Source: Ga0077527 sp038316355 (GTDB lineage Bacteria; Pseudomonadota; Gammaproteobacteria; Burkholderiales; SG8-41). From it: a DNA stretch of 64,000 nt. Made by a program: the position numbers and the translations under genes. Position 1 is the stretch's first letter; the number at the start of each line of letters is the position of its first letter. This document shows positions 20,601 through 28,863 of this stretch, in pieces. The DNA is taken from positions 21,201-85,200 of the forward strand of contig JBBQAO010000006.1 in NCBI GenBank assembly GCA_038316355.1, in the 5' to 3' direction. The notes below the pieces were generated by a model. The model searched no databases, was not told the origin of the DNA, and saw only the letters and a program-made list of their open reading frames with translations.

Positions 20601-22279
20601 TACCAGACAATTTCATTGCGGGAAACGGCAAGGCTGACCGTTCCCGTCTTCATGTTGGCCATTTGGGGCGTCCGCGCAAATTCGACAAACGCATCCGCCC
20701 GGATGCCGGGCGCCAGCCAGTACTCATGGCAACTCAGCATCGAGGTTGCGGGATCAATGTGTCGCCGCGCGCCCCAGCCCCACTCCATGGTCCGGCAAAC
20801 GGTTTCGATTACCGCCTGGATCGCCTGTCCCTGGTCTTTTTCCTGGGTCAGGATGCGCGCAACGTCATGCTGCATGCGCAATTGCTGGCGCAACACAACC
20901 TCGGCGGTAATGTCATTACCCACGCCGCGGTAACCGGCCAGCGTCCCGTCTTCGCGGAAAACCGGTTCACCGTTGAGACTGCCGTACGCCACCCCCCCCT
21001 GCGGGCTGGTATAACGCAGGGTCAGATCGTGGAAAGGCGCGCTGCGCGCGATCGCAGCCTTGTGAGCCATCCAGTCGGAGCCCACGGGTGTGATGAACGT
21101 ATTTTCCCAGCGTGATTTCCCCAACATTTCGTCGGCAGACCTGCCCGTCAACCGGGAAAAACCCCCGGAAATCTGCGTCATGCGGTATTCAGCATCCGCT
21201 TCCCAATACCAGTCGGAGCCCAGTGCATTCAGCGCTTTGAAGCGGGACTCGCTGCTGCGCAGCGCGCTTTGCGTCGCCTGCTGCCGCGCCAGCAATACCA
21301 GCAGCACCAGCGTGCCCCCGGCAAGCAGCCCGACCAGCAGGCCGGCGATGATGCGGAAGCGCAAGGCTGTCCTGCTGCTGCCAGCCATTACCGCACTGGC
21401 ATTCACCCCGACCCCGACCAGCAGCGGATGATCGCTCATGGCGCAAAAACTGCTGATGCGCCCGATGCCGTCCACCGGGCCGCTCATCATGCCTGTGCGG
21501 CAACCCTGGCCGAGCTGCAGCACCGGCCGGAGCCCGTCATTGCCGCTCAAATCATTGCCGGCAATGACAGCGTCCCCGCTCATGCTGACGATCAGCGTGC
21601 CGTCTTTCCTGAGCAAGGACACCATGCCGTCTGCACTCAGGTTCATCTCGCCACGAATCTGCTGCAGCCGGGAAATATCGGCCGTCACGAGCGTGAGGCC
21701 CAGCAATTTCCCTTCGCGGTCATTCACCGGATAACTCAGGTGCAATGCCCAGACGCCGGAATTGCCGGACTGCATTGCCGGACTGATATGCACCTTCAGC
21801 ACGGTCCGCCGGTGAGCGGCAAAGTGCGCGGCAATGACCTCCGGCGGCGTTGCCATCGCCTGACTTTCCCAGACTTTGGTACCGGCGGCATCGAACAGCG
21901 AAAATTCGGCAAACTTTATGCTTCTTCCAGCAACCATCCGCGACATGCGCAATGCCGCGACATCCAGTCCGTCGCGCTGCGCTTCCACGGCAACCAGCCG
22001 CACCAGACCCTCGGCTGCGGCAAGCCTCGCATCGAGCTGGTCGCGCAGCGATCTGGACAGCGTTTCGGTTAGCCGCTCCACAGATTGGCTGGCGGCAGTG
22101 CTGGCCTTGTGGATCGCCGCCTCGTCGGCGACATATATGGCCACGCCGAGAAACAATGCACCCAGCGTCAGGACATAGCGCGGATTGTGCAGACTCGCAG
22201 GCAGGCGGCCGATCAGCGACCGGGTATTGCGCGCATCACCGCTGTTCTGCAACGTTCCTCTCCCCGATGAATTTGTCAC
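17681..22279 (-). CDS. Multi-PAS/GAF hybrid-free sensor histidine kinase, 1532 residues
   Basis: A membrane-anchored kinase. TM1 (about 35-52), a periplasmic sensor of about 260 residues that looks like a dCache/CHASE type, and TM2 (about 312-335) are followed by a PAS domain (about 350-470), a GAF-like domain (about 480-625) and five more PAS domains up to about residue 1265. HisKA has H1307 in SVSHDLRAPLR, and the HATPase domain has NLLRNAWKF, RDNGVGFDM and GTGIGLALV. No receiver domain is attached and no regulator gene is adjacent, so the partner is unknown. Several PAS units are similar to one another. The signal could be redox, small ligand or light; none can be read here. Confidence 0.92.
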   Translation of the reverse strand: MTNSSGRGTLQNSGDARNTRSLIGRLPASLHNPRYVLTLGALFLGVAIYVADEAAIHKASTAASQSVERLTETLSRSLRDQLDARLAAAEGLVRLVAVEAQRDGLDVAALRMSRMVAGRSIKFAEFSLFDAAGTKVWESQAMATPPEVIAAHFAAHRRTVLKVHISPAMQSGNSGVWALHLSYPVNDREGKLLGLTLVTADISRLQQIRGEMNLSADGMVSLLRKDGTLIVSMSGDAVIAGNDLSGNDGLRPVLQLGQGCRTGMMSGPVDGIGRISSFCAMSDHPLLVGVGVNASAVMAGSSRTALRFRIIAGLLVGLLAGGTLVLLVLLARQQATQSALRSSESRFKALNALGSDWYWEADAEYRMTQISGGFSRLTGRSADEMLGKSRWENTFITPVGSDWMAHKAAIARSAPFHDLTLRYTSPQGGVAYGSLNGEPVFREDGTLAGYRGVGNDITAEVVLRQQLRMQHDVARILTQEKDQGQAIQAVIETVCRTMEWGWGARRHIDPATSMLSCHEYWLAPGIRADAFVEFARTPQMANMKTGTVSLAVSRNEIVWYADFTQQSERRRYFAERAGLRGAVAVPIRRNRITEDALEFFSERVEAPDQVMLDTLEVIGREIGQFMDRAEAQQTSTDLERERRHLLDMLELQLEHMPVACLLQDQDFLLVYCNPAAERIFGYTTAELRGRDIAALIVSGPVSEQVSARRARLQAGEMNVSGSNENIRKDGSRIICEWSNTPLIDESGKFTGVLATAQDVTERMKMVEALEASEERYRRIFAATPLPMWVTEIHAPKFLAVNDAAIAKYGYTREEFQAMSVVDLQDEEERGLVMQQLLNRDPAQPAHFERRHVTKSGQIITVEITAQPFQYGGQPARLILAMDITDRRLGQLALEESEARFRLVFEQASVGIAIREFSPRPRFLRVNRKLCEILGYTESELLQKTTTELTHEEDLAATHDMNQQLMSGTTTGYSRRKRYRRKDGKNVWVNLSVSRFDEGQGSEKTPYLISVIADISEQVESEVRVLESEARYRQIFTLTPLPIYLRHEDKLHFIDCNDACLEMYGYSREQMLTMNLLDIQTPAGRERYLGGIEGRPTGIVERLQKQHMRSNGEVVDVEAYSYPTMLAGEKVRLVLLRDMTDQLHMERLLRDNESRLRAIADNVPAVIAFFDERQHLQYSNIAFDRWFGPARLDVLGGALRVEQDVSQYGETLAPLLTRALNGDEVTTERALDTQTGSRVARLTLIPHVADDGAVTGVHLMGYDLTDFRHAEAEVRHLNAELEQRVEQRTRALAAANRELESFSYSVSHDLRAPLRTIDGFSQILLDEYAMKLDATGRSYLDRVRAGSQRMAKLIDDLLELARVTRRDPQIRACDLTALALDIAAELAAADSGRKVHVEVAPGMVVAADAGLLRIALDNLLRNAWKFTGTRPGAVIEVGCVEAADGRTYFVRDNGVGFDMAYVNKLFGAFQRLHSESEFQGTGIGLALVQRVIRRHGGQVWAEAEPDLGATFYFTLPLQAVRTGELAVQVRAAT

Positions 22280-22333
22280 AGTCTTTTATGTACGCTCCGG
22301 CTGTCATGGACACTGGCGCGCGATGGTTCATCT

Positions 22334-22339
22334 TATAAT
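22334..22339 (+). promoter_or_regulatory. Possible -10 element of the moxR operon
   Basis: A perfect TATAAT lies 90 bases before the moxR start. No good -35 hexamer is seen at 16-18 bases upstream, so an activator may be needed. The tandem duplication 22359-22390 lies in the predicted leader. Confidence 0.4.
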
Positions 22340-22358
22340 TGCACCGCCACCTTGTCTA

Positions 22359-22390
22359 ATTCGTTTCAGTCCTTATTCGTTTCAGTCCTT
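22359..22390. repeat. Exact 16-bp tandem duplication in the moxR leader
   Basis: ATTCGTTTCAGTCCTT occurs twice without spacer and without mismatch. It sits between the giant kinase and moxR start codons, 39 bases before moxR. Confidence 0.9.
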
Positions 22391-22428
22391 ACTTTCTCTG
22401 CACATTCCCCCACGAAAGCCTTTCTGCC

Positions 22429-23346
22429 ATGCCTTCACAGATCAATGCTGTTGCCGAACAGATCAACAGCATCATCCTCGGCAAATCGCAGCAGATCAGG
22501 CTGGCCATCGCCTGCATCCTCGCCCGTGGCCACCTGCTGATCGAGGATGTGCCGGGCGTCGGCAAAACCACGCTGGCCCATGCCATTGCAACGTCGCTGG
22601 GCCTGAAATTCCAGCGCATCCAGTTCACCAGTGACCTGCTGCCGGCCGATATCCTCGGCGTATCCGTCTACAACCGCGACAGCGCCAGCTTCGAATTCCA
22701 CCCCGGCCCGATATTCACCAATGTCGTGCTCGCCGATGAGGTCAATCGCGCCACACCGCGTGCGCAAAGCGCACTGCTCGAAGCGATGGAGGAAAACCAG
22801 GTCACCACCGAGGGTGAAACCCGCCCCCTGCCGCGCCCGTTTTTCGTGATTGCCACACAGAATCCCTCGCACCAGATCGGCACTTTTCCGTTGCCGGAAT
22901 CCCAGCTCGACCGTTTCCTGATGCGTATCGAACTGGGCTATCCCGATGCGCAGGCCGAACGCGCATTGCTCAATGGCATTGACCGGCGTGACCTGCTGAG
23001 CCGGCTGCAGCCGCGTCTGACTCCGGACGCGCTGGCGCAACTGCAGCGTGAAGTGCAGCAGGTTCACGCCTCCCCCGCCCTGCTCGACTATCTGCAGGCA
23101 CTGGTCAATCACACCCGCCAGGCGCCGTATTTCGCGCACGGTCTCTCGCCGCGGGCCGCGCTGGCCATGCTGCATGGCGCCCGTGCCTGGGCTTACATGG
23201 ATGACCGGAATCATGTCGTGCCGGAAGATTTGCAGGCCGTGCTGCCGGCCATCATCGCGCACCGGCTGAGTCCCGCCAGCGAACCCGGCGGCGCAAGCCG
23301 CAACGATCTGGTGGTACGCCTGCTGCAGCAGGTCGCCATCCCCTGA
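22429..23346 (+). CDS. MoxR-family AAA+ ATPase
   Basis: 305 residues. Walker A is GVGKT at 43-47, Walker B VVLADEVNRA near 98, and the sensor-like FVIATQNP follows. MoxR ATPases act as chaperones that mature metal-binding or VWA/DUF58 proteins. The gene is translationally coupled to the DUF58 gene: its TGA shares one base with the next ATG. The MoxR-DUF58-transglutaminase trio is widespread, but its exact role is unsettled. The Shine-Dalgarno is weak (ACGAAAG). Confidence 0.93.
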   Translation: MPSQINAVAEQINSIILGKSQQIRLAIACILARGHLLIEDVPGVGKTTLAHAIATSLGLKFQRIQFTSDLLPADILGVSVYNRDSASFEFHPGPIFTNVVLADEVNRATPRAQSALLEAMEENQVTTEGETRPLPRPFFVIATQNPSHQIGTFPLPESQLDRFLMRIELGYPDAQAERALLNGIDRRDLLSRLQPRLTPDALAQLQREVQQVHASPALLDYLQALVNHTRQAPYFAHGLSPRAALAMLHGARAWAYMDDRNHVVPEDLQAVLPAIIAHRLSPASEPGGASRNDLVVRLLQQVAIP

Positions 23347-24341
23347 TGCCCCCGGCAGCCGGATCGCCGTCGTTGTTCGGCGCGCTTAAAAACGGCGTCC
23401 TCGAATGGATGTTCCAGTGGCGCGGCCCTGAACGTGGCACCATCGTGCTGGTGCAACGGCGCGTATTCATATTGCCCACGCGTCAGGGACTGCTGTTCGC
23501 CGGAGTGATCGTGCTGATGCTGATCGGCTCGGTCAATTACGACCTGTCCCTCGGCTTCATCCTTGCGTTCCTGCTCGGCGCCACCGGCATCCAGTCGATG
23601 CTGCACACCTTCCGCAACATGGCCAACCTGCGCATCGCCGCCGGGCGGGTGCAGCCGGTGTTCGCAGGCGAACTGGCACAATTCCAGATCCGCATTGCCA
23701 ACCGTGCGCGCATCCATCGCTACAGCATCGGCGTCACCCGTGACCGGCTGAACGCCGTCTACGTCGATGTACCGCCCGGCGACGAAATCACCGCAACAAT
23801 AGGCGTGCCCGCAACCCGGCGCGGCTGGTTGCGCCCGGGACGCCTGACCCTGTTCACTTTTTTCCCGGTCGGACTGTTCCGCGCCTGGTCTTACGCCGAC
23901 CTCGACATGCAGGGGCTGGTGTATCCCGCGCCGGCGTCTCCGGGACTCTCACTGCCGCTGCCGGAGGCCGGCAGCGGCGACGGTGGTGCGCATGGTCAGG
24001 GGCATGATGAATTCTCCGGACTGCGCCAGTACCGCCCCGGCGACTCGCCCCGCCACATCGCGTGGAAGGCCGTGGCACGTGATGACACACTGCTGACCAA
24101 ACAATTCGCCGGGCGCGCCGATGCCGAACTCTGGCTGGCCTGGGACACGCTGCCGCCGGCCATGGACAGCGAAAACCGGATTGCGCATCTCGCGCGATGG
24201 GTCATCGACGCGGACCGCGCCGGTCTGGCTTACGGCCTGCGTCTGCCCGGCCTGACATTGCCGATCGCCAACGGCGCCACACACCGCGATAATTGCCTGC
24301 GCGCACTGGCCTTGCATGGTCTCGCTGCCGACCACGCTTAA
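23346..24341 (+). CDS. DUF58-domain protein
   Basis: 331 residues. Two hydrophobic helices (about 43-85, RQGLLFAGVIVLMLIG and LGFILAFLLGATG) anchor the N-terminus. The DUF58 core follows, with the signature EFSGLRQYRPGDSPRHIAWKAVAR at about 220-243. DUF58 proteins resemble VWA folds and are probable MoxR clients. The gene overlaps moxR by one base and the transglutaminase gene by 26 bases, so all three are co-translated. Confidence 0.92.
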   Translation: MPPAAGSPSLFGALKNGVLEWMFQWRGPERGTIVLVQRRVFILPTRQGLLFAGVIVLMLIGSVNYDLSLGFILAFLLGATGIQSMLHTFRNMANLRIAAGRVQPVFAGELAQFQIRIANRARIHRYSIGVTRDRLNAVYVDVPPGDEITATIGVPATRRGWLRPGRLTLFTFFPVGLFRAWSYADLDMQGLVYPAPASPGLSLPLPEAGSGDGGAHGQGHDEFSGLRQYRPGDSPRHIAWKAVARDDTLLTKQFAGRADAELWLAWDTLPPAMDSENRIAHLARWVIDADRAGLAYGLRLPGLTLPIANGATHRDNCLRALALHGLAADHA

Positions 24342-26286
24342 CACGCGGATCATCGGATCCCGTGACATCCTCTGGCTGAGCGCCGGGTTCCTGTTCGCCA
24401 GCCTGCCCCATCTGCTGCGGATGCCGGTCTGGATCTCCGCGCTGACCATCGGCATTGCCGGCGGCCGCCTGCTGCAGTTGCGTTTGCGCAGCAAACCATC
24501 GGCCAAATGGCTGCTGGTGCTGATCGCCATTGCCGCCAGCGCCGGCATCCTGCTGCAATACCGGACATTGTTCGGACGCGATGCCGGCGTTGCATTGCTG
24601 GTGGTCATGCTCGCACTGAAACTGCTGGAAACCCGCACCCAGCGTGACGGCATGCTGCTCGGATTCCTCGGCTGCTTTCTGCTGGTCACCAATTTCCTGC
24701 ATTCACAGACCATCCCGACCGCGGCGTACATGCTGGGCTGCGCATGGCTGCTCGTCGCCAGCCTGATCGGCATGCAGTTCACCGGTGCATGGCCCGGCTG
24801 GCGACAACCCGTGCGCCGCGCCGGCGTACTGATCCTGCAGGGCATACCGCTGATGCTGGTGCTGTTCCTGCTGTTTCCCCGTGTCCAGGGGCCGCTGTGG
24901 GGGCTGCCGCAGGACGCCTATGCCGGATTGAGCGGCCTGTCCGACACCATGAGCCCGGGCAGTCTGAACAGCCTGATCCTGTCTGACGCCGTCGCTTTCC
25001 GCGCCGCCTTCAGCGGAAAAATTCCGGAACCCAAGGATCTCTACTGGCGCGGACCGGTGTTATGGGATTACGACGGCAAGACCTGGACGGCACCACGCAT
25101 CGTGCAAAGAACCAACGACCTGCCGGACAACGGTGCGCAGATTGATTACACGGTAACTCTCGAGCCCCACAACAAACGCTGGCTGTTCGCACTGGAGTTC
25201 CCGGGTCTGCGACCGCCGCGCTCGGTTGCCACGCGTGACATGCAGTTACTCAGCATCACCCCCGTGCGCAGCCGCATGCGCTACGACATGGTGTCGTCCA
25301 TCGGCACCGCCTATGGCGCCGACGATGACCAGAGTCTGCTTGCGCGCAACCTGCGACTGCCGGCCGACACCAACCCGAAAACCCACGGCTTCGCGCTGGA
25401 GCTGCGCAAAAAGTTTCCGGACGACCGCAACCTCGTCGCCGATGTGCTGACGCGTTTCCGCAACGAAAATTTCGTTTATACCCTGTCGCCGCCGCTGCTC
25501 GGCGAACATCCGGTCGACGAATTCCTGTTTGAAACGCGCCGCGGTTTCTGCGAGCACTTCGCCTCGGCCTTTACGGTACTGATGCGCGCCGCAGGCATTC
25601 CGGCGCGGGTGGTCACCGGTTATCTCGGCGGCGAAGTGAATCCGGTCGGTGAATACATTCTGGTGCGTCAGGCCGACGCCCATGCCTGGGTGGAAATCTG
25701 GCTGGAGAGTACCGGCTGGGTGCGCGTGGATCCCACCGCAGCAGTGTCCCCCGCGCGCGTGGAACGCGGCATAGCCTCCGCGCTGCCGCGCAGCGATCCG
25801 CTGCCGATGTTCGTGCGCGGTGATTTTGCACTGCTGCAGCGCATGCGGTTGACCCTGGACTCGGTGACCTATACCTGGAATCAATGGGTGCTGGGCTACA
25901 CCCCGGACCGCCAGCGGCGCCTGCTGTCGTATTTCGGTTTCAGCGAGGCAACGTGGCGGACACTGGCCTTCATCCTGATGTTCTGCGCCGGAGTCGCGGT
26001 GCTGATCGGTGCGTTTTTTGCATTGCGCGATCTGCGTGGCGGACGCGAGGATCCGGTGAAAAAAATCTATGGCCGGTTTTGCCGAAAACTGGCGCGGCGC
26101 GGATTGCAGCGCGATGCGGCTGAAGGTCCGGGCGTTTTTGCGCGCCGCGCCGGGCAGCAGCGCCCCGAACTGGCGCAGGCGGTGGCTGAAATCACCGCCC
26201 TCTATGTCGCCTTGCGTTACGGCGGAGAGTCGGGTCCGGAACGGGTGCAGGCCTTCAAAAAACGGGTGCGGGCCTTTTCGGCCTGA
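24316..26286 (+). CDS. TgpA-like membrane transglutaminase (DUF3488-transglutaminase-DUF4129)
   Basis: 656 residues. The N-terminal 190 residues hold about six membrane helices (DUF3488). A periplasmic transglutaminase-like domain carries the Cys-His-Asp triad C412 (GFCEHFA), H456 (ADAHAW) and D472 (VRVDPT). One more helix (about 550-575) and a cytoplasmic DUF4129 tail (IYGRFCRKLARRG, LYVALRYGG) follow. The Pseudomonas relative TgpA is essential and thought to act on cell-envelope proteins. It is the last gene of the moxR operon. It converges on nlpD with 31 bases between. Confidence 0.93.
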   Translation: MVSLPTTLNTRIIGSRDILWLSAGFLFASLPHLLRMPVWISALTIGIAGGRLLQLRLRSKPSAKWLLVLIAIAASAGILLQYRTLFGRDAGVALLVVMLALKLLETRTQRDGMLLGFLGCFLLVTNFLHSQTIPTAAYMLGCAWLLVASLIGMQFTGAWPGWRQPVRRAGVLILQGIPLMLVLFLLFPRVQGPLWGLPQDAYAGLSGLSDTMSPGSLNSLILSDAVAFRAAFSGKIPEPKDLYWRGPVLWDYDGKTWTAPRIVQRTNDLPDNGAQIDYTVTLEPHNKRWLFALEFPGLRPPRSVATRDMQLLSITPVRSRMRYDMVSSIGTAYGADDDQSLLARNLRLPADTNPKTHGFALELRKKFPDDRNLVADVLTRFRNENFVYTLSPPLLGEHPVDEFLFETRRGFCEHFASAFTVLMRAAGIPARVVTGYLGGEVNPVGEYILVRQADAHAWVEIWLESTGWVRVDPTAAVSPARVERGIASALPRSDPLPMFVRGDFALLQRMRLTLDSVTYTWNQWVLGYTPDRQRRLLSYFGFSEATWRTLAFILMFCAGVAVLIGAFFALRDLRGGREDPVKKIYGRFCRKLARRGLQRDAAEGPGVFARRAGQQRPELAQAVAEITALYVALRYGGESGPERVQAFKKRVRAFSA

Positions 26287-26317
26287 AATGTCAATAAAAA
26301 CAATTAGTTACATTGAT

Positions 26318-27241
26318 TTACGCCGGCGGCAACAAATCCGCCGGATCCACCGGCTTGCCCTGCCTGCGGATTTCAAAATGCAGTTTCACCTGATCGGTAT
26401 CGGTGTTACCCATTTCCGCGATTTTCTGGCCACGCGTCACCGTCTGACCTTCCTTCACCAGCAGCTCGCGGTTATGCGCATACACGCTGAGAAATTTTTC
26501 ATTGTGTTTGATCACAATCAGCTTGCCCAGACCGCGGATGCCGGTGCCGCTGAAAATCACCCGCCCCGGTCCGGCCGCCACCACCGGCTGGCCCATTTTT
26601 CCGGCAATGCCGATCCCCTTGTTCGAGGCCTCGTTGAACGGACTGACGATCTTGCCGGTCACCGGCCAGATCCACTCGACTTCATCCGCACCCGGGGGAA
26701 AAGGTTTGGGTTCTGTTTGAGCGGGCGGTTTGGCCGCTGCTGCCGGGTCGGGCTTCGCGCCTGAGATCTGGGCATAAGTCTGGTCCGAATAAGGCACCCG
26801 CACGCCGCGCGGCTCCACGCGCGCAGCGGCGGCAGCGCCGACGCCAGAGCCCAGCGGTTTCGCCTCCACCGTGCCTGACGGTGTGCGCAGGGGGGAGGCC
26901 ACCACACCGCCCGGCGGCGTCAGTCGCAATGGCTGGCCGATGCGGATGCGCGACGGTTCAATGTTGTTCCAGGCTGCCAGTTCGCGGTAATCCAGGCCAA
27001 ACTCCAGCGCAATGCCGTACAACGTGTCGCCGGCTTTGACCGTATAGGAATCAGGCCGCGGCTGGTCGACCACGGGCGCCGGTGCCACGCGCGGCGCCGG
27101 TTTGGCCGGCGGCGCCTTGGCCTGCGCGGGCAGCCGCTCGGTGACCGGCGCGGGACGGCCGGTCATGCAACCGCTCAGCGAAAGTAGCGCTGCGCAGCAC
27201 AGCACGACAACAAAACCGCCGGTAACGGGGTGATCAGCCAT
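26318..27241 (-). CDS. nlpD: NlpD-like lipoprotein, LysM and degenerate M23 domains
   Basis: 307 residues from ATG 27241; a longer open frame to 27376 would run into pcm. The lipobox is LSGC with lipidated C25. A LysM domain (YTVKAGDTLYGIALEFG, about 65-110) binds peptidoglycan, and the C-terminal LytM domain spans about 205-305. The zinc-binding His and Asp of active LytM enzymes are missing (NKGIGIAG stands where H-G-x-D is expected), as in E. coli NlpD. It probably activates a cell-division amidase (AmiC type) and does not cut by itself. It is the third gene of surE-pcm-nlpD. Confidence 0.92.
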   Translation of the reverse strand: MADHPVTGGFVVVLCCAALLSLSGCMTGRPAPVTERLPAQAKAPPAKPAPRVAPAPVVDQPRPDSYTVKAGDTLYGIALEFGLDYRELAAWNNIEPSRIRIGQPLRLTPPGGVVASPLRTPSGTVEAKPLGSGVGAAAAARVEPRGVRVPYSDQTYAQISGAKPDPAAAAKPPAQTEPKPFPPGADEVEWIWPVTGKIVSPFNEASNKGIGIAGKMGQPVVAAGPGRVIFSGTGIRGLGKLIVIKHNEKFLSVYAHNRELLVKEGQTVTRGQKIAEMGNTDTDQVKLHFEIRRQGKPVDPADLLPPA

Positions 27242-27272
27242 GCGCTGCGCCGGTGCCGCGCGCGGATTGTGC

Positions 27273-27932
27273 TCAGCCCAGACCGGGGAGCAAGGGAACA
27301 AAGTTGGCCACTTCCACTTTTCTATCGACATAACCTTGTGCGGTTTTTTCAATGACGTGCAAGGACTGCTTGCCATGGTGCGTCAGCGGGATGACGAGTT
27401 TACCACCCACCGCCAACTGATCACGCAAGGCCTGCGGCACAAGAGTAGCTGCCGCAGCCACGACGATGCCGTTGAACGGCGCCTGTTCAGGCATGCCCAG
27501 GTTGCCGTCAGCGTTGCGCACCCGCACGTTGTGCGCGCGCGCATCGCGCAGATGGCGTCGCGCCTTGGTCAGCAACGGGGCGAGTCGCTCTATTGAATAC
27601 ACCTCGCGCGCCAGTCGCGACAGCACCGCGGCCTGATAACCGCAGCCGGTGCCGATTTCCAGCACCTTGTCGAGCGCACCGCTGCTGCGCAGCAGTTCGA
27701 GCATGCGCGCCACGGTGTACGGACTGGAAATCGTCTGACCGAAACCCAGCGGCAGCGACATGTCCTCGTACGCCCGGCTGGCCAGCGCCTCATCGACAAA
27801 AATATGCCGCGGCACCTCGCCCATCACCGCCAGTATCACTTCATCGCGGATGCCCTGCCCGCGCAGCCGCTCCACCATGCGCATGCGCGTACGCTGCGAA
27901 GTCATGCCGATGCCGGAGTTGGCCGCGTTCAT
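27273..27932 (-). CDS. pcm: Protein-L-isoaspartate O-methyltransferase
   Basis: 219 residues from ATG 27932, which overlaps the surE stop as ATGA; a longer frame exists inside surE but is not conserved. The SAM-binding motif LEIGTGCGYQAAVLSRL and the downstream post-motif LVIPLTHHGKQSL are present. The enzyme methylates isoaspartyl residues so damaged proteins can be repaired. It lies 31 bases before nlpD on the same strand. Confidence 0.96.
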   Translation of the reverse strand: MNAANSGIGMTSQRTRMRMVERLRGQGIRDEVILAVMGEVPRHIFVDEALASRAYEDMSLPLGFGQTISSPYTVARMLELLRSSGALDKVLEIGTGCGYQAAVLSRLAREVYSIERLAPLLTKARRHLRDARAHNVRVRNADGNLGMPEQAPFNGIVVAAAATLVPQALRDQLAVGGKLVIPLTHHGKQSLHVIEKTAQGYVDRKVEVANFVPLLPGLG

Positions 27933-28678
27933 GCGTTCCGGCCCAGCCAGCGTTCGACCGTTTCCATCTGCGCAAACCGCGTCAGATCCATCTGCAACGG
28001 GGTGATGGATACCTGATTCGACGCTGCGGCGTGGAAATCGGTTCCGTCGCCGGCATCCTGCGCGCCGCCCGCAGCACCGACCCAATACACCGTTTCACCA
28101 CGCGGCGTGACCGCCTTCAGTACGGGCTCCGCCTTGTGCCGTTTGCCGAGACGGGTGACCTTGATGCCCTGCAGTGCCGCATGCGGCACATCAGGCACGT
28201 TGACGTTGAGCAGCATCGGCTGCGCGGCGCGATGTTTCGCAAAACGGGCAACCAGCTCTGCAGCAATCCGCCCCGCGGTGGCGAAATGATCATGCCCTGC
28301 GCTGACCAGAGAAATCGCCAGCGAGGGTATGCCCAGCAGGAAACCTTCGGTGGCCGCGGCAACGGTGCCGGAATAGATCGTATCGTCGCCCATGTTGGCG
28401 CCGTGATTGATGCCGGACACCACGACATCGGGCAATTCCGGCAGCAGTCCGGTCACCGCCAGATGTACGCAGTCGGTCGGCGTGCCGTTGACATAGTAAT
28501 AACCGTTGCTGGCGCGCCGCACTGACAGCGGACGGTCGAGGGTCAGTGAATTGCTGGCACCGCTGCGGTCACGTTCGGGAGCAACCACGGTGACCGTGCC
28601 CAACGCGGCAAGCGCCTGTTCCAGGGCGGCAAGGCCCGGTGCGAAATAGCCGTCGTCGTTGCTGAGCAGGATGCGCAC
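27929..28678 (-). CDS. surE: 5'/3'-nucleotidase SurE
   Basis: 249 residues. The metal-binding start MRILLSNDDGYFAPGL, VVAPERDRSGASNSLTL and SGINHGANMGDDTIYSGTVAAA are the SurE signatures. It removes phosphate from nucleoside 5'- and 3'-monophosphates and short polyphosphates in stationary phase. It is the first gene of surE-pcm-nlpD, divergent from the RraA-like gene with 185 bases between starts. Confidence 0.97.
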   Translation of the reverse strand: MRILLSNDDGYFAPGLAALEQALAALGTVTVVAPERDRSGASNSLTLDRPLSVRRASNGYYYVNGTPTDCVHLAVTGLLPELPDVVVSGINHGANMGDDTIYSGTVAAATEGFLLGIPSLAISLVSAGHDHFATAGRIAAELVARFAKHRAAQPMLLNVNVPDVPHAALQGIKVTRLGKRHKAEPVLKAVTPRGETVYWVGAAGGAQDAGDGTDFHAAASNQVSITPLQMDLTRFAQMETVERWLGRNA

Positions 28679-28863
28679 GCTGATGTTTCGATTTGCTTTG
28701 TTATGTGCCCTGCATTGCGGCAGGCGGTTGTTTCAGGATCCCCGGCGCATCAAAGTCGCCGCGATTCAAAGTCCCCGGATATGCCGCGAATTTTAGCATG
28801 TGCTGCTGCGATATCCGGCGCGATGCTACGATACGCATCCCTTTAAACCACCGGTTCACGACC

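Noticed and set aside
18752..21115. 787-residue open frame on the plus strand inside the giant kinase gene
   Set aside because: It mirrors the kinase gene codon by codon (GC-rich antisense frame), is His/Arg/Gln-rich, and has no domain pattern.
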